Below, piece by piece: positions 42,637 through 52,268 of a stretch of 64,000 bases of DNA; positions within the stretch are counted from its first letter, which is position 1, and every line of letters starts with the position of its first letter. The position numbers and the translations under genes were made by a program. This DNA is from Brevibacterium sp. 'Marine' (GTDB lineage Bacteria > Actinomycetota > Actinomycetes > Actinomycetales > Brevibacteriaceae), in assembly GCF_012844365.1 (NCBI RefSeq), contig NZ_CP051626.1:3968001-4032000 (forward strand), in the 5' to 3' direction. The notes under the pieces were generated by a model that saw only the letters and a program-made list of their open reading frames with translations, did not search any database and had not been told where the DNA came from.

Positions 42637-44214
42637 ATGAATCGGACAACCCGTGCAACCCACCGTTTCCGCGGCGCAGTGGCAGGCATCGTCGCCACCG
42701 TCATGATGTTCGGTCTCGCGGACCTCATCGCGCGTGCCTTCACCCCGAGTGCGGCACCCCTGCTCACCCTCGGTCAGGCGATCATCCCCCTGGCTCCCCC
42801 GGCAGCGATCAAACCCGTCATCGCCCTCTTCGGCGACAACGACAAGCTCGTCCTCGTCCTCTCCACCGGGCTCGGTGCGATCGTCCTCGCCGGTCTCATC
42901 GGAGCCCTGGCCGCCTCCCGCCGCCGTCTGGCCACGACGCTGCTGATCGTCGCCGGGCTCGTCCCGGTCATCGTCATCATCATCCGCCCCGAGGCGGGTG
43001 CCCTCGACCTCGTTCCCGCGCTCATCGGCTTCGCGGTCGGCATCACGGCGTTCATCCTGCTGCTGCGTCTCGGCCTACCGGCACCCCCCGCTGAGGCGGC
43101 CGACCGTGCCGATGTCACGCGCGGTTCGCGGACGTCGGATCCATTGAGCCGCCGCCGTTTCTTCGGCCTGGCCGGAGCCGTCGGTGCTATCGGGGCCGTC
43201 AGCATCGCCGCTGGTCAGACCATCGTCTCACTCACACAGGACGCCGGCGCCGCAGTGGCCAAGCTGGTCCTGCCCACCCCCGCGAAGAAGGCGTCCGCGA
43301 TCCCCGCGGCCGCGAGTACCGACCTCGATGGCACGGTCCCCTTCGTCACCGAGGCGAAGGACTTCTACCGCATCGACACAGTGCTCTCACCACCGGTCAT
43401 CGACCCGCAGCAGTGGTCCCTGCGCATCCACGGCATGGTCGATCAGGAGGTGACCCTGACGATGGACGACGTCCTCGACCTGCCGCTCGAAGAGCACCAC
43501 ATCACGCTCACCTGCGTGTCCAACCCCGTCGGCGGGGAGCTCGTCGGCAACGCGACCTGGCTCGGATATCCGGTGCGCGAACTCCTCGCACGAGCCCGCC
43601 CGAGCTCGCAGGCCGATATGGTCCTCTCCCATTCCTTCGACGGATTCACCGCCTCGACTCCGCTCGGTGCGCTGACCGATGACCGCGCGGCCCTGCTGGC
43701 GGTGGGGATGAACGGCGAACCGCTCACCCCGATCCACGGTTTCCCCGCTCGCCTCGTCGTTCCCGGGCTCTACGGTTTCGTCTCCGCGACGAAATGGGTG
43801 ACCGAACTCGAGGTCACCCGCTTCGATGAGAAGACCGCCTATTGGACCGACCGTGGGTGGGATGCGAAGGCGCCCATCCTCGTCGCCTCCCGCATCGAGG
43901 TGCCGGGGCCCTTGGCCACGGTCCCGGCCGGAGACATCCAGGTCGGCGGCACCGCCTGGGCGCAGCGATCAGGGATCGACCGTGTCGAGGTCAAGCTCGA
44001 CGACGGTGACTGGACGCAGGCGGATCTGGCCGAGGAGGTCACGATCGACACCTGGCGGCAGTGGCGGGCCGAATTCGCCGAGGTGGCTGCGGGCTCCCAT
44101 ACCCTCACCGTGCGTGCCACGGACAAGGACGGCACGGTGCAGACGGGGAAACGTCGGGAGTCGATCCCGAACTCGGCCACCGGGCACCACCACATCCAGT
44201 TCCGCGTCGAATGA
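42637..44214 (+). CDS. membrane-anchored molybdopterin-dependent oxidoreductase (sulfite-oxidase fold)
   Basis: A 525-residue protein. Four or five helices (between about residues 10 and 150) are followed by a twin-arginine-like helix ([13 protein letters not shown]). The exported C-terminal part has the sulfite-oxidase molybdopterin domain, with the ligand Cys293 in [11 protein letters not shown], and a Mo-co dimerisation domain (from about 430). It probably works at the outer face of the membrane; the substrate is unknown. I chose ATG 42637, not the open-frame start 42577, because the SigK-type promoter ends seven bases before it. It leads a cluster with a fasciclin lipoprotein, sigK and rskA and is likely under SigK. 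Confidence 0.86.
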   Translation: MNRTTRATHRFRGAVAGIVATVMMFGLADLIARAFTPSAAPLLTLGQAIIPLAPPAAIKPVIALFGDNDKLVLVLSTGLGAIVLAGLIGALAASRRRLATTLLIVAGLVPVIVIIIRPEAGALDLVPALIGFAVGITAFILLLRLGLPAPPAEAADRADVTRGSRTSDPLSRRRFFGLAGAVGAIGAVSIAAGQTIVSLTQDAGAAVAKLVLPTPAKKASAIPAAASTDLDGTVPFVTEAKDFYRIDTVLSPPVIDPQQWSLRIHGMVDQEVTLTMDDVLDLPLEEHHITLTCVSNPVGGELVGNATWLGYPVRELLARARPSSQADMVLSHSFDGFTASTPLGALTDDRAALLAVGMNGEPLTPIHGFPARLVVPGLYGFVSATKWVTELEVTRFDEKTAYWTDRGWDAKAPILVASRIEVPGPLATVPAGDIQVGGTAWAQRSGIDRVEVKLDDGDWTQADLAEEVTIDTWRQWRAEFAEVAAGSHTLTVRATDKDGTVQTGKRRESIPNSATGHHHIQFRVE

Positions 44215-44222
44215 GCCCGCAG

Positions 44223-44232
44223 CCGCCTCGGC
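44223..44232 (-). repeat. intergenic copy of the CCGAGGCGG word
   Basis: CCGCCTCGGC begins nine bases after the oxidoreductase stop and abuts the hairpin that follows. Confidence 0.6.
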
Positions 44233-44255
44233 GAAGAAATTCTCACAATTTCTTC
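44233..44255 (+). terminator. hairpin between oxidoreductase and fasciclin genes
   Basis: GAAGAAATT (44233-44241) pairs perfectly with AATTTCTTC (44247-44255) around CTCAC. It lies after the oxidoreductase stop and just before the SigK-type -35, so it would separate the two transcripts. The stem is AT-rich and there is no T-run, so terminator strength is uncertain. Confidence 0.5.
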
Positions 44256-44263
44256 CCATCCAC

Positions 44264-44290
44264 CCATCCGAACCCGAAACCGCACCGAAT
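44264..44290 (+). promoter_or_regulatory. SigK-type promoter of the fasciclin gene
   Basis: CCATCC (44264-44269) and CCGAAT (44285-44290), 15-base spacer, identical to the element at 42603-42629. A second CCATCC at 44256-44261 is spaced too far. The leader to ATG 44369 is about 70 bases. Confidence 0.85.
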
Positions 44291-44368
44291 ACCCAGTACA
44301 CAGCGAGCAATGGAGACCACTTCACTGCTGTGGGATCATCCGCATCACTGTTTCTAAGGAGAAGAACA

Positions 44369-45061
44369 ATGAAGACTCTGCTTCGCACACGCACCGCCAC
44401 CATCCTCTCGGCCGGCGCCATCGGCCTGTTGGCCCTCAGCGGCTGCGGAATGGATTCCGGATCCGGCAGCGACGACTCCGGCTCGGATTCCGGCAGCTCC
44501 GAATCCCAACCGGCTGACTCGAGCGAGTCCGAGATGCCCGACGAGTCCGGCGACTCCTCCATGGCCGATGCCGACCTCGTCGGCAAGGGCTGCTCGGCCT
44601 ACGCCGAGGCGAACCCGGACGGGGCCGGATCCGTCGAGGGCATGGGCCAGGACCCGGTGGCCACTGCCGCGTCGAACAATCCGATGCTGACGACCCTGAC
44701 CAAGGCGGTCTCGGGCGAACTCAACCCCGATGTCGACCTCGTCGACACCCTCAACGGTGACGAGTTCACGGTCATCGCCCCGGTCGACGACGCCTTCGCC
44801 GATGTGCCCAAGGACGACCTCGACGCCCTGGCCAAGGACTCGGACCAGCTGACGAAGGTCCTGACCTACCACGTCATCCCCGGACAGCTCTCCCCCGATG
44901 AGATCGCCGGTGAGCACGAGACCGTCGAAGGTTCGAAGGTGACCGTGACCGGTGAGGGCGAGGACATGAAGTTCGACGATGCCGGACTGGTCTGCGGCGG
45001 TGTCAAGACCGCCAACGCCACGGTCTACATGGTCGATGCCGTGATGATGCCGGAGAAGTGA
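44369..45061 (+). CDS. fasciclin (FAS1) lipoprotein, MPT83-like
   Basis: A 230-residue surface lipoprotein. The signal ends in LLALSGCG (lipid Cys26). An Asp/Ser/Glu-rich stalk of about 40 residues follows, then one FAS1 domain (from about residue 75), with the conserved [15 protein letters not shown] (H1 box) and [11 protein letters not shown] (YH and H2 region). FAS1 domains mediate adhesion. The mycobacterial relatives MPT83 and MPT70 are the best-known targets of SigK. The gene has AAGGAG before the ATG and a SigK-type promoter upstream, and is followed by sigK and rskA. The start at 44369 is clear; the open frame extends far upstream over the neighbour. Confidence 0.9.
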   Translation: MKTLLRTRTATILSAGAIGLLALSGCGMDSGSGSDDSGSDSGSSESQPADSSESEMPDESGDSSMADADLVGKGCSAYAEANPDGAGSVEGMGQDPVATAASNNPMLTTLTKAVSGELNPDVDLVDTLNGDEFTVIAPVDDAFADVPKDDLDALAKDSDQLTKVLTYHVIPGQLSPDEIAGEHETVEGSKVTVTGEGEDMKFDDAGLVCGGVKTANATVYMVDAVMMPEK

Positions 45062-45289
45062 CCGGAACCTCCACAGTGAGAGAGCATCACGATGCAGCGG
45101 CCGGGAATCGATCAGCAGCACCAGGATCGGCTCCCGGCCGCCTTCGCTTCCTCGACGGTCCCGAAGGCTTCGTACGAACGCCGGCTGACCGTTTCGGCAG
45201 CGCACGGCCCGACCGCTGCGCGCACCTCGTTCGACTCGCTCACCTGGGAAAGGTGTGATCGGTTTCTGCATGCATGGCATGATTGGGCA

Positions 45290-45865
45290 ATGAGCTCTGA
45301 TCACCAGCCGGCGGATACCGCCGACCCCTGCGGAGCCCTGCTGATCCGCATCGCCGAGGGTGACCGGTCCGCATTCGAAGAGCTGTTCACCACGCACTCC
45401 CGCATCCTCATGGCCGTGATCGTCCGGATCGTCAAGAGCCGAACACTGGCCGAGGAGGTCCTCCAGGACTGCTTCACCGAGGTGTGGACGCGGTGTTCGG
45501 GATTCGACCCGACCCGAGGGACGGGCAGGGCATGGCTGATCACTCTGTGCCGCAGACGCGCCATCGACTGCGTGCGCAGCGTTCAGTCCCAGCAGGACCG
45601 TGACCTCGCCGACGGGCTGCGCACCTCCACCGAGGCGGTGGAAGGAGTCGAGCAGACCGTGATCGACCGGGCGGAGTCGGATCGCACGGTCTCCGCGTTG
45701 AAGATCCTCCCCGAAGATCAGAGCCGGCCCATCGTCATGGCCTTCTACCAGGGCATGACCCACACCCAGATCTCGGAGAATCTCCAGGTGCCCCTGGGTA
45801 CCATCAAGTCACGGATCAGAGACGGAATGAAGAAGCTGCGAGAAGAGTTGGAGGCAAGCCGATGA
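45290..45865 (+). CDS. sigK: ECF sigma factor SigK
   Basis: A 191-residue ECF sigma factor. Region 2 is LAEEVLQDCFTEVWTRCSGFDP, with the ARP-like WLITLCRRRAIDCVR segment. Region 4 has the HTH THTQISENLQVPLGTIKSRIRDG. The adjacent RskA and FAS1 lipoprotein place it in the SigK group rather than generic SigE. The ATG at 45290 puts about 16 residues before region 2, as in mycobacterial SigK. CATGAT is six bases upstream and GTGATC 17 bases above that. An ATG at 45092 is open with 66 more codons but lacks family support. Its stop overlaps rskA by four bases. Confidence 0.87.
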   Translation: MSSDHQPADTADPCGALLIRIAEGDRSAFEELFTTHSRILMAVIVRIVKSRTLAEEVLQDCFTEVWTRCSGFDPTRGTGRAWLITLCRRRAIDCVRSVQSQQDRDLADGLRTSTEAVEGVEQTVIDRAESDRTVSALKILPEDQSRPIVMAFYQGMTHTQISENLQVPLGTIKSRIRDGMKKLREELEASR

Positions 45866-46713
45866 GCGCAGATCGTGACTATCTGGCTGCCGGGCTGGCC
45901 CTCGGCGGGCTCAGCGACTCCGAACTCGCCGAGGCTCAGGCGCTGGCCGATGCCGACGCCGAATTCCGTGCCGAAGTCGCCGCCTATGCCGACGTCATGG
46001 CCGACGCGGCCGAATCCGATGAGCCGGTTGACGTCAGCTCGGCGACTCGAGAGGCGATTCTGTCGATCCCTGAGAGCCACCAGCAGGAGTCGGCGCAGGA
46101 AACGTCCCCCGTTGCCGAGCCTGAGACCTCCGCGGTTGCTGCGGATGCCGACAGGGATGCACTGACCGCACCGACATCGCTGAGCGAACATCGGGAGGCC
46201 CGCCGATCCGACGCGCGCGCTGAGGACAGCGATGAGCTGCGGTCCGGCCGCGGTCCCTGGCTGCCCTGGGTGGCGGCCGCGGCGGCGATCGTCGTCGCCG
46301 CAGGTCTCGGTGCGACCGTCTGGCAGCAGAATCAGCGGCAGAACGAGCTGGAAGAAGACCTGGCCGCGACTCAGCAGCAGCTGGATGATTCCGCTCGTCT
46401 CATGGAGGCCAGCGATCTGCAGACGAACACCGCGGACATGCCGGACGGCGGAAGCGTGACTGTGCTCTCCTCCGAGAGCGAGCAGCTCATCCGTCTCAGT
46501 CCCAAAGACATCGGTCAGCCTCCGGCCGGAAAGTCGATGCAGATGTGGGTCATCGGTGCCGACGGCCCGGAGAGCGCCGGTCTGATGTCGGGCGAGCCGG
46601 TGACCATCGCCGGGGAGAAGTTCTCCGCCGGCAGCGTCTTCGGCATCACCGTCGAACCCAAGGGCGGCTCGAAGCAGCCGACCACGGATCCGATCGTCGC
46701 CATCGACCTCTGA
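45862..46713 (+). CDS. rskA: anti-sigma-K factor RskA
   Basis: A 283-residue membrane anti-sigma factor. The cytoplasmic part (about 1-125) opens with a short sigma-binding region (AAGLALGGLSDSELAEA) followed by an Ala/Glu/Asp-rich linker. One helix spans about residues 132-152. A short coiled coil (QNQRQNELEEDLAATQQQ) and the extracytoplasmic RskA domain follow (GKSMQMWVIG, FGITVEPKGG). It holds SigK at the membrane and would release it after proteolysis. The ATGA overlap with sigK ensures matched synthesis. Confidence 0.9.
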   Translation: MSADRDYLAAGLALGGLSDSELAEAQALADADAEFRAEVAAYADVMADAAESDEPVDVSSATREAILSIPESHQQESAQETSPVAEPETSAVAADADRDALTAPTSLSEHREARRSDARAEDSDELRSGRGPWLPWVAAAAAIVVAAGLGATVWQQNQRQNELEEDLAATQQQLDDSARLMEASDLQTNTADMPDGGSVTVLSSESEQLIRLSPKDIGQPPAGKSMQMWVIGADGPESAGLMSGEPVTIAGEKFSAGSVFGITVEPKGGSKQPTTDPIVAIDL

Positions 46714-46845
46714 CCTCGGCGGCAGCGCGGGTTCGTGCTGCCATCCGGATTCGATCGGCCCCTCCACCTCCGGCGGGAGAAGCACATCGCGATTTCCCCA
46801 CTGCGGTGGATACCGGCAGTGCTCGGCACTGTCTAAGCTGGAAGG

Positions 46846-48171
46846 ATGACGGAGGACGAGGCAGCCATCAGAACCACCAAGGGCGATGTCTACATCGTCA
46901 TCGGCCTGGCCGTGTCTTCCATGCTCTTCGCGGTGCTCTACAGCGCCTCCAGCATTCAGGTGCTCAAGGCTCCTCTGTGGGTCTGTTGCCTTGCATCCGT
47001 TCTCCTCACCGTCCCCTTGCTGTATCGGCGCAGGTATCCGAGCCAGAGCGCATTCGTCATCTGCCTCGTCTACTCGGTGGCTTTGGTCAACAGTGCCATG
47101 GAGATCGGTGTCTCTCAGATCGTCCTGTTCATGGGCATCTATTCGATCGGTCCGTGGCAGCGCAGCCGCAGAGTCGCCTTCTGGTCGCGCCTGCTGCTGT
47201 GCATCGGCATGGCGGTGCTCTTCGCGGTGTCCCTGACCGTCCAGTATAGGGCTCTCGGCGATTTCACGATTCTCCAGTTCGCCGCCTCCGGCGGTGTCTC
47301 CTTCTTGACGAACGTCGCCTTCTTCGGCGGAGCGTGGATCTTCGGCAACCGCGCCTGGAAGCAGCAGAGACTCATGGCCGACCTTCGAGCTGCCAATGAC
47401 GAAGTCCGCGAACAGGAACAGCGGCTGACTCGGCAGGCCCTCGACCTCGAACGAGTCCGTATCGCCCGCGAACTCCACGATGGAGTCGCCCACCATATCG
47501 CCGGGGTCGGCATCCACGCTGCCGCGGCACGTCGCAGCCTCGATCGGAATCCCGACAAAGCCAAGGAATCGCTCCAGGTCATCGAATCCTCGACCCGCGA
47601 GACCGTCGACGAACTCCGCGCCCTCGTCTACACGCTGCGCGATACGGATTCCCCGGTCGAGCCATCGACGACGTCGACGACGGACGGCAACCCCAGCCTC
47701 GGCGACCTTCCGGAACTCATCGAATCGGCCCGACGATTCGGCCAAACCGTCGAGTACGCAACGATCGGGGACCCTCGCCCGCTCACTCCGATCACCGAGA
47801 TGTCGATCTATCGTGTCATCCAGGAATCCCTGACCAACTGTTCCCGCTACGCGGGCACCGGCGCCGAGGTGGCTGTGCGGCTGCGTTATGGCAGCACTGA
47901 TCTTGAGGTCGAGATCAGCGATTCCCGCCCGGCAGGTGCGACCGCGCCGGCGCAGTCCACAGATTCCCGATCTGTCACCGAGGGGCGCCCCATGAGCGAA
48001 GGGCTCGGCCTCGGCATCGTCGGCATGAGGGAACGCATGACCGCTCTCGGCGGAAGCCTCGAAGCCGGCCCGAAGTCCCGCGGTGGATGGATCGTGCGCG
48101 CCCGCATCCCCTATCCGCGCAGCACCGCTGATCACTCGTCCCCCGATACTCCAGCGAAGGCATCCACATGA
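46846..48171 (+). CDS. sensor histidine kinase, NarL/DesK (HisKA_3) type
   Basis: A 441-residue membrane kinase. Four to six helices occupy residues 15-175, with no large external domain. A coiled coil (EVREQEQRLTRQ) leads into HisKA_3 with the phospho-acceptor His211 (ARELHDGVAHHI). The ATPase ends in LGLGIVGMRERMTALGG. A Thr/Ser-rich insert sits near residue 280. TAAGCT lies six bases before the ATG, again a leaderless layout. The stop overlaps the start of its regulator. What it senses is unknown; an ABC-2 exporter lies 1.4 kb downstream. Confidence 0.87.
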   Translation: MTEDEAAIRTTKGDVYIVIGLAVSSMLFAVLYSASSIQVLKAPLWVCCLASVLLTVPLLYRRRYPSQSAFVICLVYSVALVNSAMEIGVSQIVLFMGIYSIGPWQRSRRVAFWSRLLLCIGMAVLFAVSLTVQYRALGDFTILQFAASGGVSFLTNVAFFGGAWIFGNRAWKQQRLMADLRAANDEVREQEQRLTRQALDLERVRIARELHDGVAHHIAGVGIHAAAARRSLDRNPDKAKESLQVIESSTRETVDELRALVYTLRDTDSPVEPSTTSTTDGNPSLGDLPELIESARRFGQTVEYATIGDPRPLTPITEMSIYRVIQESLTNCSRYAGTGAEVAVRLRYGSTDLEVEISDSRPAGATAPAQSTDSRSVTEGRPMSEGLGLGIVGMRERMTALGGSLEAGPKSRGGWIVRARIPYPRSTADHSSPDTPAKAST

Positions 48172-48824
48172 TCCGAGTCCTCCTCGTCGACGACCAGTCC
48201 ATGGTCCGCACCGGCTTCCGCACGATCCTCGAAAGCGAGGACGGCATCGCCGTCGTCGGCGAGGCCGAGAATGGGCAGATCGCCATCGATCAGGCGCTCG
48301 AGCTGTCGCCGGATGTCATCTGTATGGATGTGCAGATGCCGGTCCTGGACGGGCTCGAAGCGACAGAGGAGATCGTCCGCCGCGGCGCTGCCGGAGCCGT
48401 GCTCATGCTCACCACCTTCGACCGCGACGACTTCCTGTTCCGGGCTCTCGCCGCAGGCGCCAGCGGATTCCTCCTCAAGACCGCCGAGGCCGAACAGCTC
48501 ATCGACGCGGTCACCGCTCTGGCTGCCGGAGACGGACTGCTCTCCCCCGAGGTCACCCGCCGGGTCATCGAGCGTTCCGTGTCCACCCCGGAACCTGCGG
48601 CACCGAGCGCGCCCGAACTCGAGCAGCTCACCGACCGCGAGCTCGAGGTGCTGCGGCTGGTCGCGACCGGAGCGAGCAATTCCGAAATCGCCGGCGGCCT
48701 GTTCGTCGGCGAAGCGACCGTGAAGACTCACGTGTCGAATCTGCTGTCGAAGCTCGGCATCCGCGATCGCATCCATGCGGTGATCTGGGCGTATGAAAAC
48801 GGGGTCGCAAAGGTCGGGCAGTGA
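48168..48824 (+). CDS. NarL/LuxR-family response regulator
   Basis: A 218-residue regulator. VDDQ, the phospho-acceptor Asp54 (ICMDVQMP) and the conserved Lys (LLKTAE) form the receiver. The LuxR-type HTH is GASNSEIAGGLFVGEATVKTH. ATG overlaps the kinase stop (ATGA). It likely controls nearby transport genes, but no binding site is identifiable. Confidence 0.9.
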   Translation: MIRVLLVDDQSMVRTGFRTILESEDGIAVVGEAENGQIAIDQALELSPDVICMDVQMPVLDGLEATEEIVRRGAAGAVLMLTTFDRDDFLFRALAAGASGFLLKTAEAEQLIDAVTALAAGDGLLSPEVTRRVIERSVSTPEPAAPSAPELEQLTDRELEVLRLVATGASNSEIAGGLFVGEATVKTHVSNLLSKLGIRDRIHAVIWAYENGVAKVGQ

Positions 48825-48938
48825 GCCCAACCTGACCCCACCACTGCGTTCACGGTCGACCTGACGCATCACAGCTTTCCCCCTTTGGCTGTGTCACTGC
48901 GACGACCGGAATACCGACCGAAGACGCGCGCCGAGCAG

Positions 48939-49445
48939 TCAGTCGCCGACGCTGCGATCGATCATCTCGCGCACGATGTCCGCGTGTCCCGCGTGTCGGC
49001 TGGTCTCCAGGATCACGTGCAGGTACACCCACCGCAATGTCAGCACCCCGCCCGGCGGTACGTAGTCGAGGCTGTGCTGGGCGGCGATCTCTCGGGAGCG
49101 GTCGCACTCCGCCTGATAGGCACCGATGACATCGTCCAGCTTCTCGTCCGGCTCCAGCCGCAAGTCGGCCTCCGGCTCTGAGTCGGTCCACGGCGGCGTG
49201 GGCAGCTCCGCGGCGGGGATCTGCCCGATCTGCTCAGCGAACGCTCCCAATTCCACCCAACGCAGGTGTTTGATCAAGCCGCCGAGGTTGGTGCCGGTCG
49301 GCACTGGGCTGCACCGAGCATCCTCCTCCGACACGCCGCTGACTTTGCGCACGACGGCGTCGCGCAGATAGTCGAGGAACGTCTCAAGCTGCTCGCGCTC
49401 GCTGGCGGAGACTACGCTGCCGAGGATCTCACTCGGTCTGGTCAT
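48939..49445 (-). CDS. DinB-superfamily (DUF664) protein
   Basis: A 168-residue four-helix protein of the DinB/DUF664 type. GLIKHLRWVELGAF carries the first metal-binding His and LETSRHAGHADIVREMID the C-terminal His pair. Many members are thiol-dependent S-transferases that use mycothiol or bacillithiol. Function here is unproven. TATCAT lies seven bases before ATG 49445, which indicates a leaderless start; the open frame extends to 49817 through the divergent ABC gene. Confidence 0.85.
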   Translation of the reverse strand: MTRPSEILGSVVSASEREQLETFLDYLRDAVVRKVSGVSEEDARCSPVPTGTNLGGLIKHLRWVELGAFAEQIGQIPAAELPTPPWTDSEPEADLRLEPDEKLDDVIGAYQAECDRSREIAAQHSLDYVPPGGVLTLRWVYLHVILETSRHAGHADIVREMIDRSVGD

Positions 49446-49623
49446 GGGCTGAATGATACACGCGTGCCGACCCCCGCAACAGGGGAAATTCGGACTCTTC
49501 GGAGGCGCCAACCGGCCCCGATTGCACCTTCGATTGCGAGGAGCCGCGGTCCCCCTCACGCAGGGTACGGAATTCACCCGTTCGGCTGATCCGCTCGCAC
49601 CGGTCTCCACATAGCGTTGAGAC

Positions 49624-50511
49624 ATGATCATCTTGGAGAACATCAACCGCAGCTTCGGCGACAAGCAGGTGCTGCACGACCTCAGCTTCGACATCGGCGA
49701 CGGCCGGATGACCGGCTTCGTCGGGTCGAACGGCTCCGGCAAGACCACCACCATGCGGATCCTCCTTGGGGTGCTGGCCGCAGACTCCGGACACGTCCTC
49801 GTCGACGGCGTCCCCATCTCCGCCGGCCACCGCAGCGCGATCGGCTACATGCCCGAAGAACGCGGCCTCTACCCCAAGATGCCGATCATCGACCAGCTCG
49901 TCTACCTAGCCCGCTTCCACGGACTCACTCGACAGGAGGCGAAGAAGCGCGGTCTCGATCTACTCGAGCAGCTCGACCTCAAAGGCGAACCCACCGACAC
50001 CCTCGAATCGGTCAGCCTCGGCAATCAGCAGAAGGTTCAGATCGCCGCGGCCCTCATCCACGACCCGCAGGCCCTCGTCCTCGATGAACCGTTCTCCGGT
50101 CTCGACCCCGCCGCCGTCGAGCGCACCCTCGGCGTCCTCACCTCGTTCGCCTCCTCCGGCGCCCCGGTGCTCTTCTCCAGTCACCAGCTCGACCTCGTCG
50201 AACGCCTCGTCGACGATCTCGTCATCATCAATGACGGCCGCCTCGTCGCAGCCGGAACCACCACGGAACTGCGCCGCCAACGCAGCCTGCCCGAGTGGAC
50301 GCTGCAGACCGATGCCGACCTCGGGTGGGTGCGCGGCCTGCCCGATGTCTCCGTCGTCGAACTCGACGGCAGTTGGGCCCGGTTCACAGCCCCGACTGCC
50401 GATGCCGCCGAGGCGGTTCTGCGCCAAGCGCTGACCGTGTCCTCGGTGAGGTCGTTCGGCCCGCACGACGTTGCCCTCAACCGTCTCTTCCAGGAGGTCA
50501 CGCAGTCATGA
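49624..50511 (+). CDS. ABC transporter ATP-binding protein (NatA-like)
   Basis: A 295-residue ABC ATPase. Walker A is GSNGSGKTT; the signature is SLGNQQKVQIAAAL, a Q-rich variant of LSGGQ found in Na+ and drug exporters of the NatA type; Walker B is ALVLDEPFSGLDP. The last 70 residues form a DUF4162-like domain. TAGCGT lies six bases before the ATG. The permease starts in an ATGA overlap. Together they form an ABC-2 exporter of unknown cargo. Confidence 0.87.
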   Translation: MIILENINRSFGDKQVLHDLSFDIGDGRMTGFVGSNGSGKTTTMRILLGVLAADSGHVLVDGVPISAGHRSAIGYMPEERGLYPKMPIIDQLVYLARFHGLTRQEAKKRGLDLLEQLDLKGEPTDTLESVSLGNQQKVQIAAALIHDPQALVLDEPFSGLDPAAVERTLGVLTSFASSGAPVLFSSHQLDLVERLVDDLVIINDGRLVAAGTTTELRRQRSLPEWTLQTDADLGWVRGLPDVSVVELDGSWARFTAPTADAAEAVLRQALTVSSVRSFGPHDVALNRLFQEVTQS

Positions 50512-51650
50512 GCAGCACCGATACGTCCACCGCAGCCGACAGCACCACCACAGCCGGCACCGCCACGAGCCGTGCCGGCTTCACCACCGCCATGGGGCTC
50601 GTCATCGAACGCGAGATCATGGTCCGTCTCAAGTCGAAGGCCTTCATGGTCTCGACGATCCTGTCCATCGTCATCTTCGGCGTCCTCGTCGGGGTGTCCG
50701 GTTCGCTGCCCTCACTGTTCTCCTCCACGGACAAGGTGGCGGTCACCTCGGCGGGGGCAAAGGCAGTCGAGGGGATCGATGACATCGACACGGTCGCCGT
50801 CGATGACGCGGATGAGGCAAAAGCTCTAGTCATCTCCGAGGAGGTCGACGCGGCCGTCGTCGAATCGCAGGATTCGCCGACCGGGGTCGCCGTCTACTCG
50901 CTGCGTTCGGCACCGGAGTCGCTCATCGGGGCACTCAGCCTCACCCCCGAGGTCGAACTCCTCGACCCAGACGCCCCGGACCCGGCGCTCACCTATTTCA
51001 TCGGGCTCGGGCTCGGTCTGGTGTTCTTCATGGCCGCGATGACATTCGGGAACACGATCGCCTCGTCCGTGGTGGAGGAGAAGCAGTCGCGGATCGTGGA
51101 GATCCTGCTCGCGTCCACCTCGGCGCGGGTGCTCATGTTCGGCAAGGTCATCGCGTGCACGATCCTCGCCTTCGCACAGATCGGACTCACCGCGATCGCG
51201 GTCCTCGCCGGGGCCGCCATCAGCGGAAACGATCTGGTGCTGGGCAAGGTCGCCGAACCGATCGCCTGGTTCGTCCCACTCTTCGTCATCGGCTTCGTCA
51301 TGGTCGCCGCCCTCTATGCGGCAGCCGCGTCGATGGTCTCGCGCACCGAGGACCTGCCCTCGACGAGCACGCCGATTATGATGCTCATCTTCCTGCCCTA
51401 TATGGGCGTCATCATCTTCTCGTCGAACGAAACGGTCATGGCAGTGCTGTCCTACATTCCGTTCTCGGCAGCGGTGGCGGTGCCGATGCGCGTCTTCCTC
51501 GGCACGATCGCCTGGTGGGAGCCGCTGGTCTCCCTGCTCATTCTCGCTGTCACCACTCTGTTGGCACTGCTGCTGGCGACAAGGATCTTCGAGCGCTCGA
51601 TCCTCAAGTCGGGACCGAAGCTGACGTGGGGGCAGGCGCTCAAGCGGTAA
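50508..51650 (+). CDS. ABC-2 type permease (NatB-like)
   Basis: A 380-residue membrane protein. One helix (about 45-65), a large extracytoplasmic segment (about 70-160), and five or six helices in the C-terminal half fit the ABC-2 permease pattern. The VVEEKQSRIVEILLAST box after the loop is the family hallmark. ATG 50508 overlaps the ATPase stop. Cargo unknown; Na+, drug or peptide export are possible. Confidence 0.87.
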   Translation: MSSTDTSTAADSTTTAGTATSRAGFTTAMGLVIEREIMVRLKSKAFMVSTILSIVIFGVLVGVSGSLPSLFSSTDKVAVTSAGAKAVEGIDDIDTVAVDDADEAKALVISEEVDAAVVESQDSPTGVAVYSLRSAPESLIGALSLTPEVELLDPDAPDPALTYFIGLGLGLVFFMAAMTFGNTIASSVVEEKQSRIVEILLASTSARVLMFGKVIACTILAFAQIGLTAIAVLAGAAISGNDLVLGKVAEPIAWFVPLFVIGFVMVAALYAAAASMVSRTEDLPSTSTPIMMLIFLPYMGVIIFSSNETVMAVLSYIPFSAAVAVPMRVFLGTIAWWEPLVSLLILAVTTLLALLLATRIFERSILKSGPKLTWGQALKR

Positions 51651-51662
51651 TGGGGCTGACCC

Positions 51663-52268
51663 TCACAGCCAACCGTTCTCCGCGGCGATCCGCGCGGCAT
51701 CGGCACGGTTGCGGGCGTTCGTCTTCCCGATCGCCGAGGACAGTCGATTTCGCACGGTTCCTGCGGATAGAAACAGCTGAGCGGCCACCTCATCGACGCT
51801 CGACCCGTCCGCGGCTGCGCGCAGCACATCGGTCTCGCGGGTAGTCAGCGGTGACGCCCCGTGCATCGTCGATTCGACGACGAGTTCGGGGTCGATGACC
51901 GACATCCCGGCCATGACCCGGCGGATCCCCTCGGCGAGGTGATCGACCGGAGCGTCCTTGACCATGAACCCGCTGACCCCGGCGTCCAGGGCGCGCTTGA
52001 CCCAGCCGGGCCGCCCGTAGGTCGTGACGATGATGACCTTGACCTCGGGAAAATCGTGCTTCAGCATGGCCGCGACGGTGAGCCCATCGGGTTCGGGCAT
52101 ATCCACGTCAAGCAGCGCCACATCCGGCCGGATCGCAGTGATCGCCGGCACGACCTCGGAACCGCGGGCACACTGGGCGACGACCTCGAAGTCGGATTCC
52201 ATGCCGAGCAGGGCGGCGAGCGCCTCACGGACCATGGTCTGGTCGTCAGCGATGAGCAGCGTCGTCAC
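51663..52268 (-). CDS. NarL/DesR-family response regulator
   Basis: A 201-residue regulator. Receiver: ADDQ, phospho-acceptor Asp54 (ALLDVDMPEP) and the Lys in VKDAP. The HTH is SVDEVAAQLFLSAGTVRNRLS. The GTG at 52268 has GAGGTGGGG upstream and lies 23 bases inside the end of its kinase gene. It is the last gene of an ATPase-permease-kinase-regulator operon on the minus strand and probably controls that exporter. Confidence 0.87.
   Translation of the reverse strand: MTTLLIADDQTMVREALAALLGMESDFEVVAQCARGSEVVPAITAIRPDVALLDVDMPEPDGLTVAAMLKHDFPEVKVIIVTTYGRPGWVKRALDAGVSGFMVKDAPVDHLAEGIRRVMAGMSVIDPELVVESTMHGASPLTTRETDVLRAAADGSSVDEVAAQLFLSAGTVRNRLSSAIGKTNARNRADAARIAAENGWL

Noticed and set aside
45092-45289. 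66-codon N-terminal extension of SigK
   Set aside because: Mycobacterial SigK starts close to region 2, and a -10-like CATGAT lies six bases before ATG 45290.
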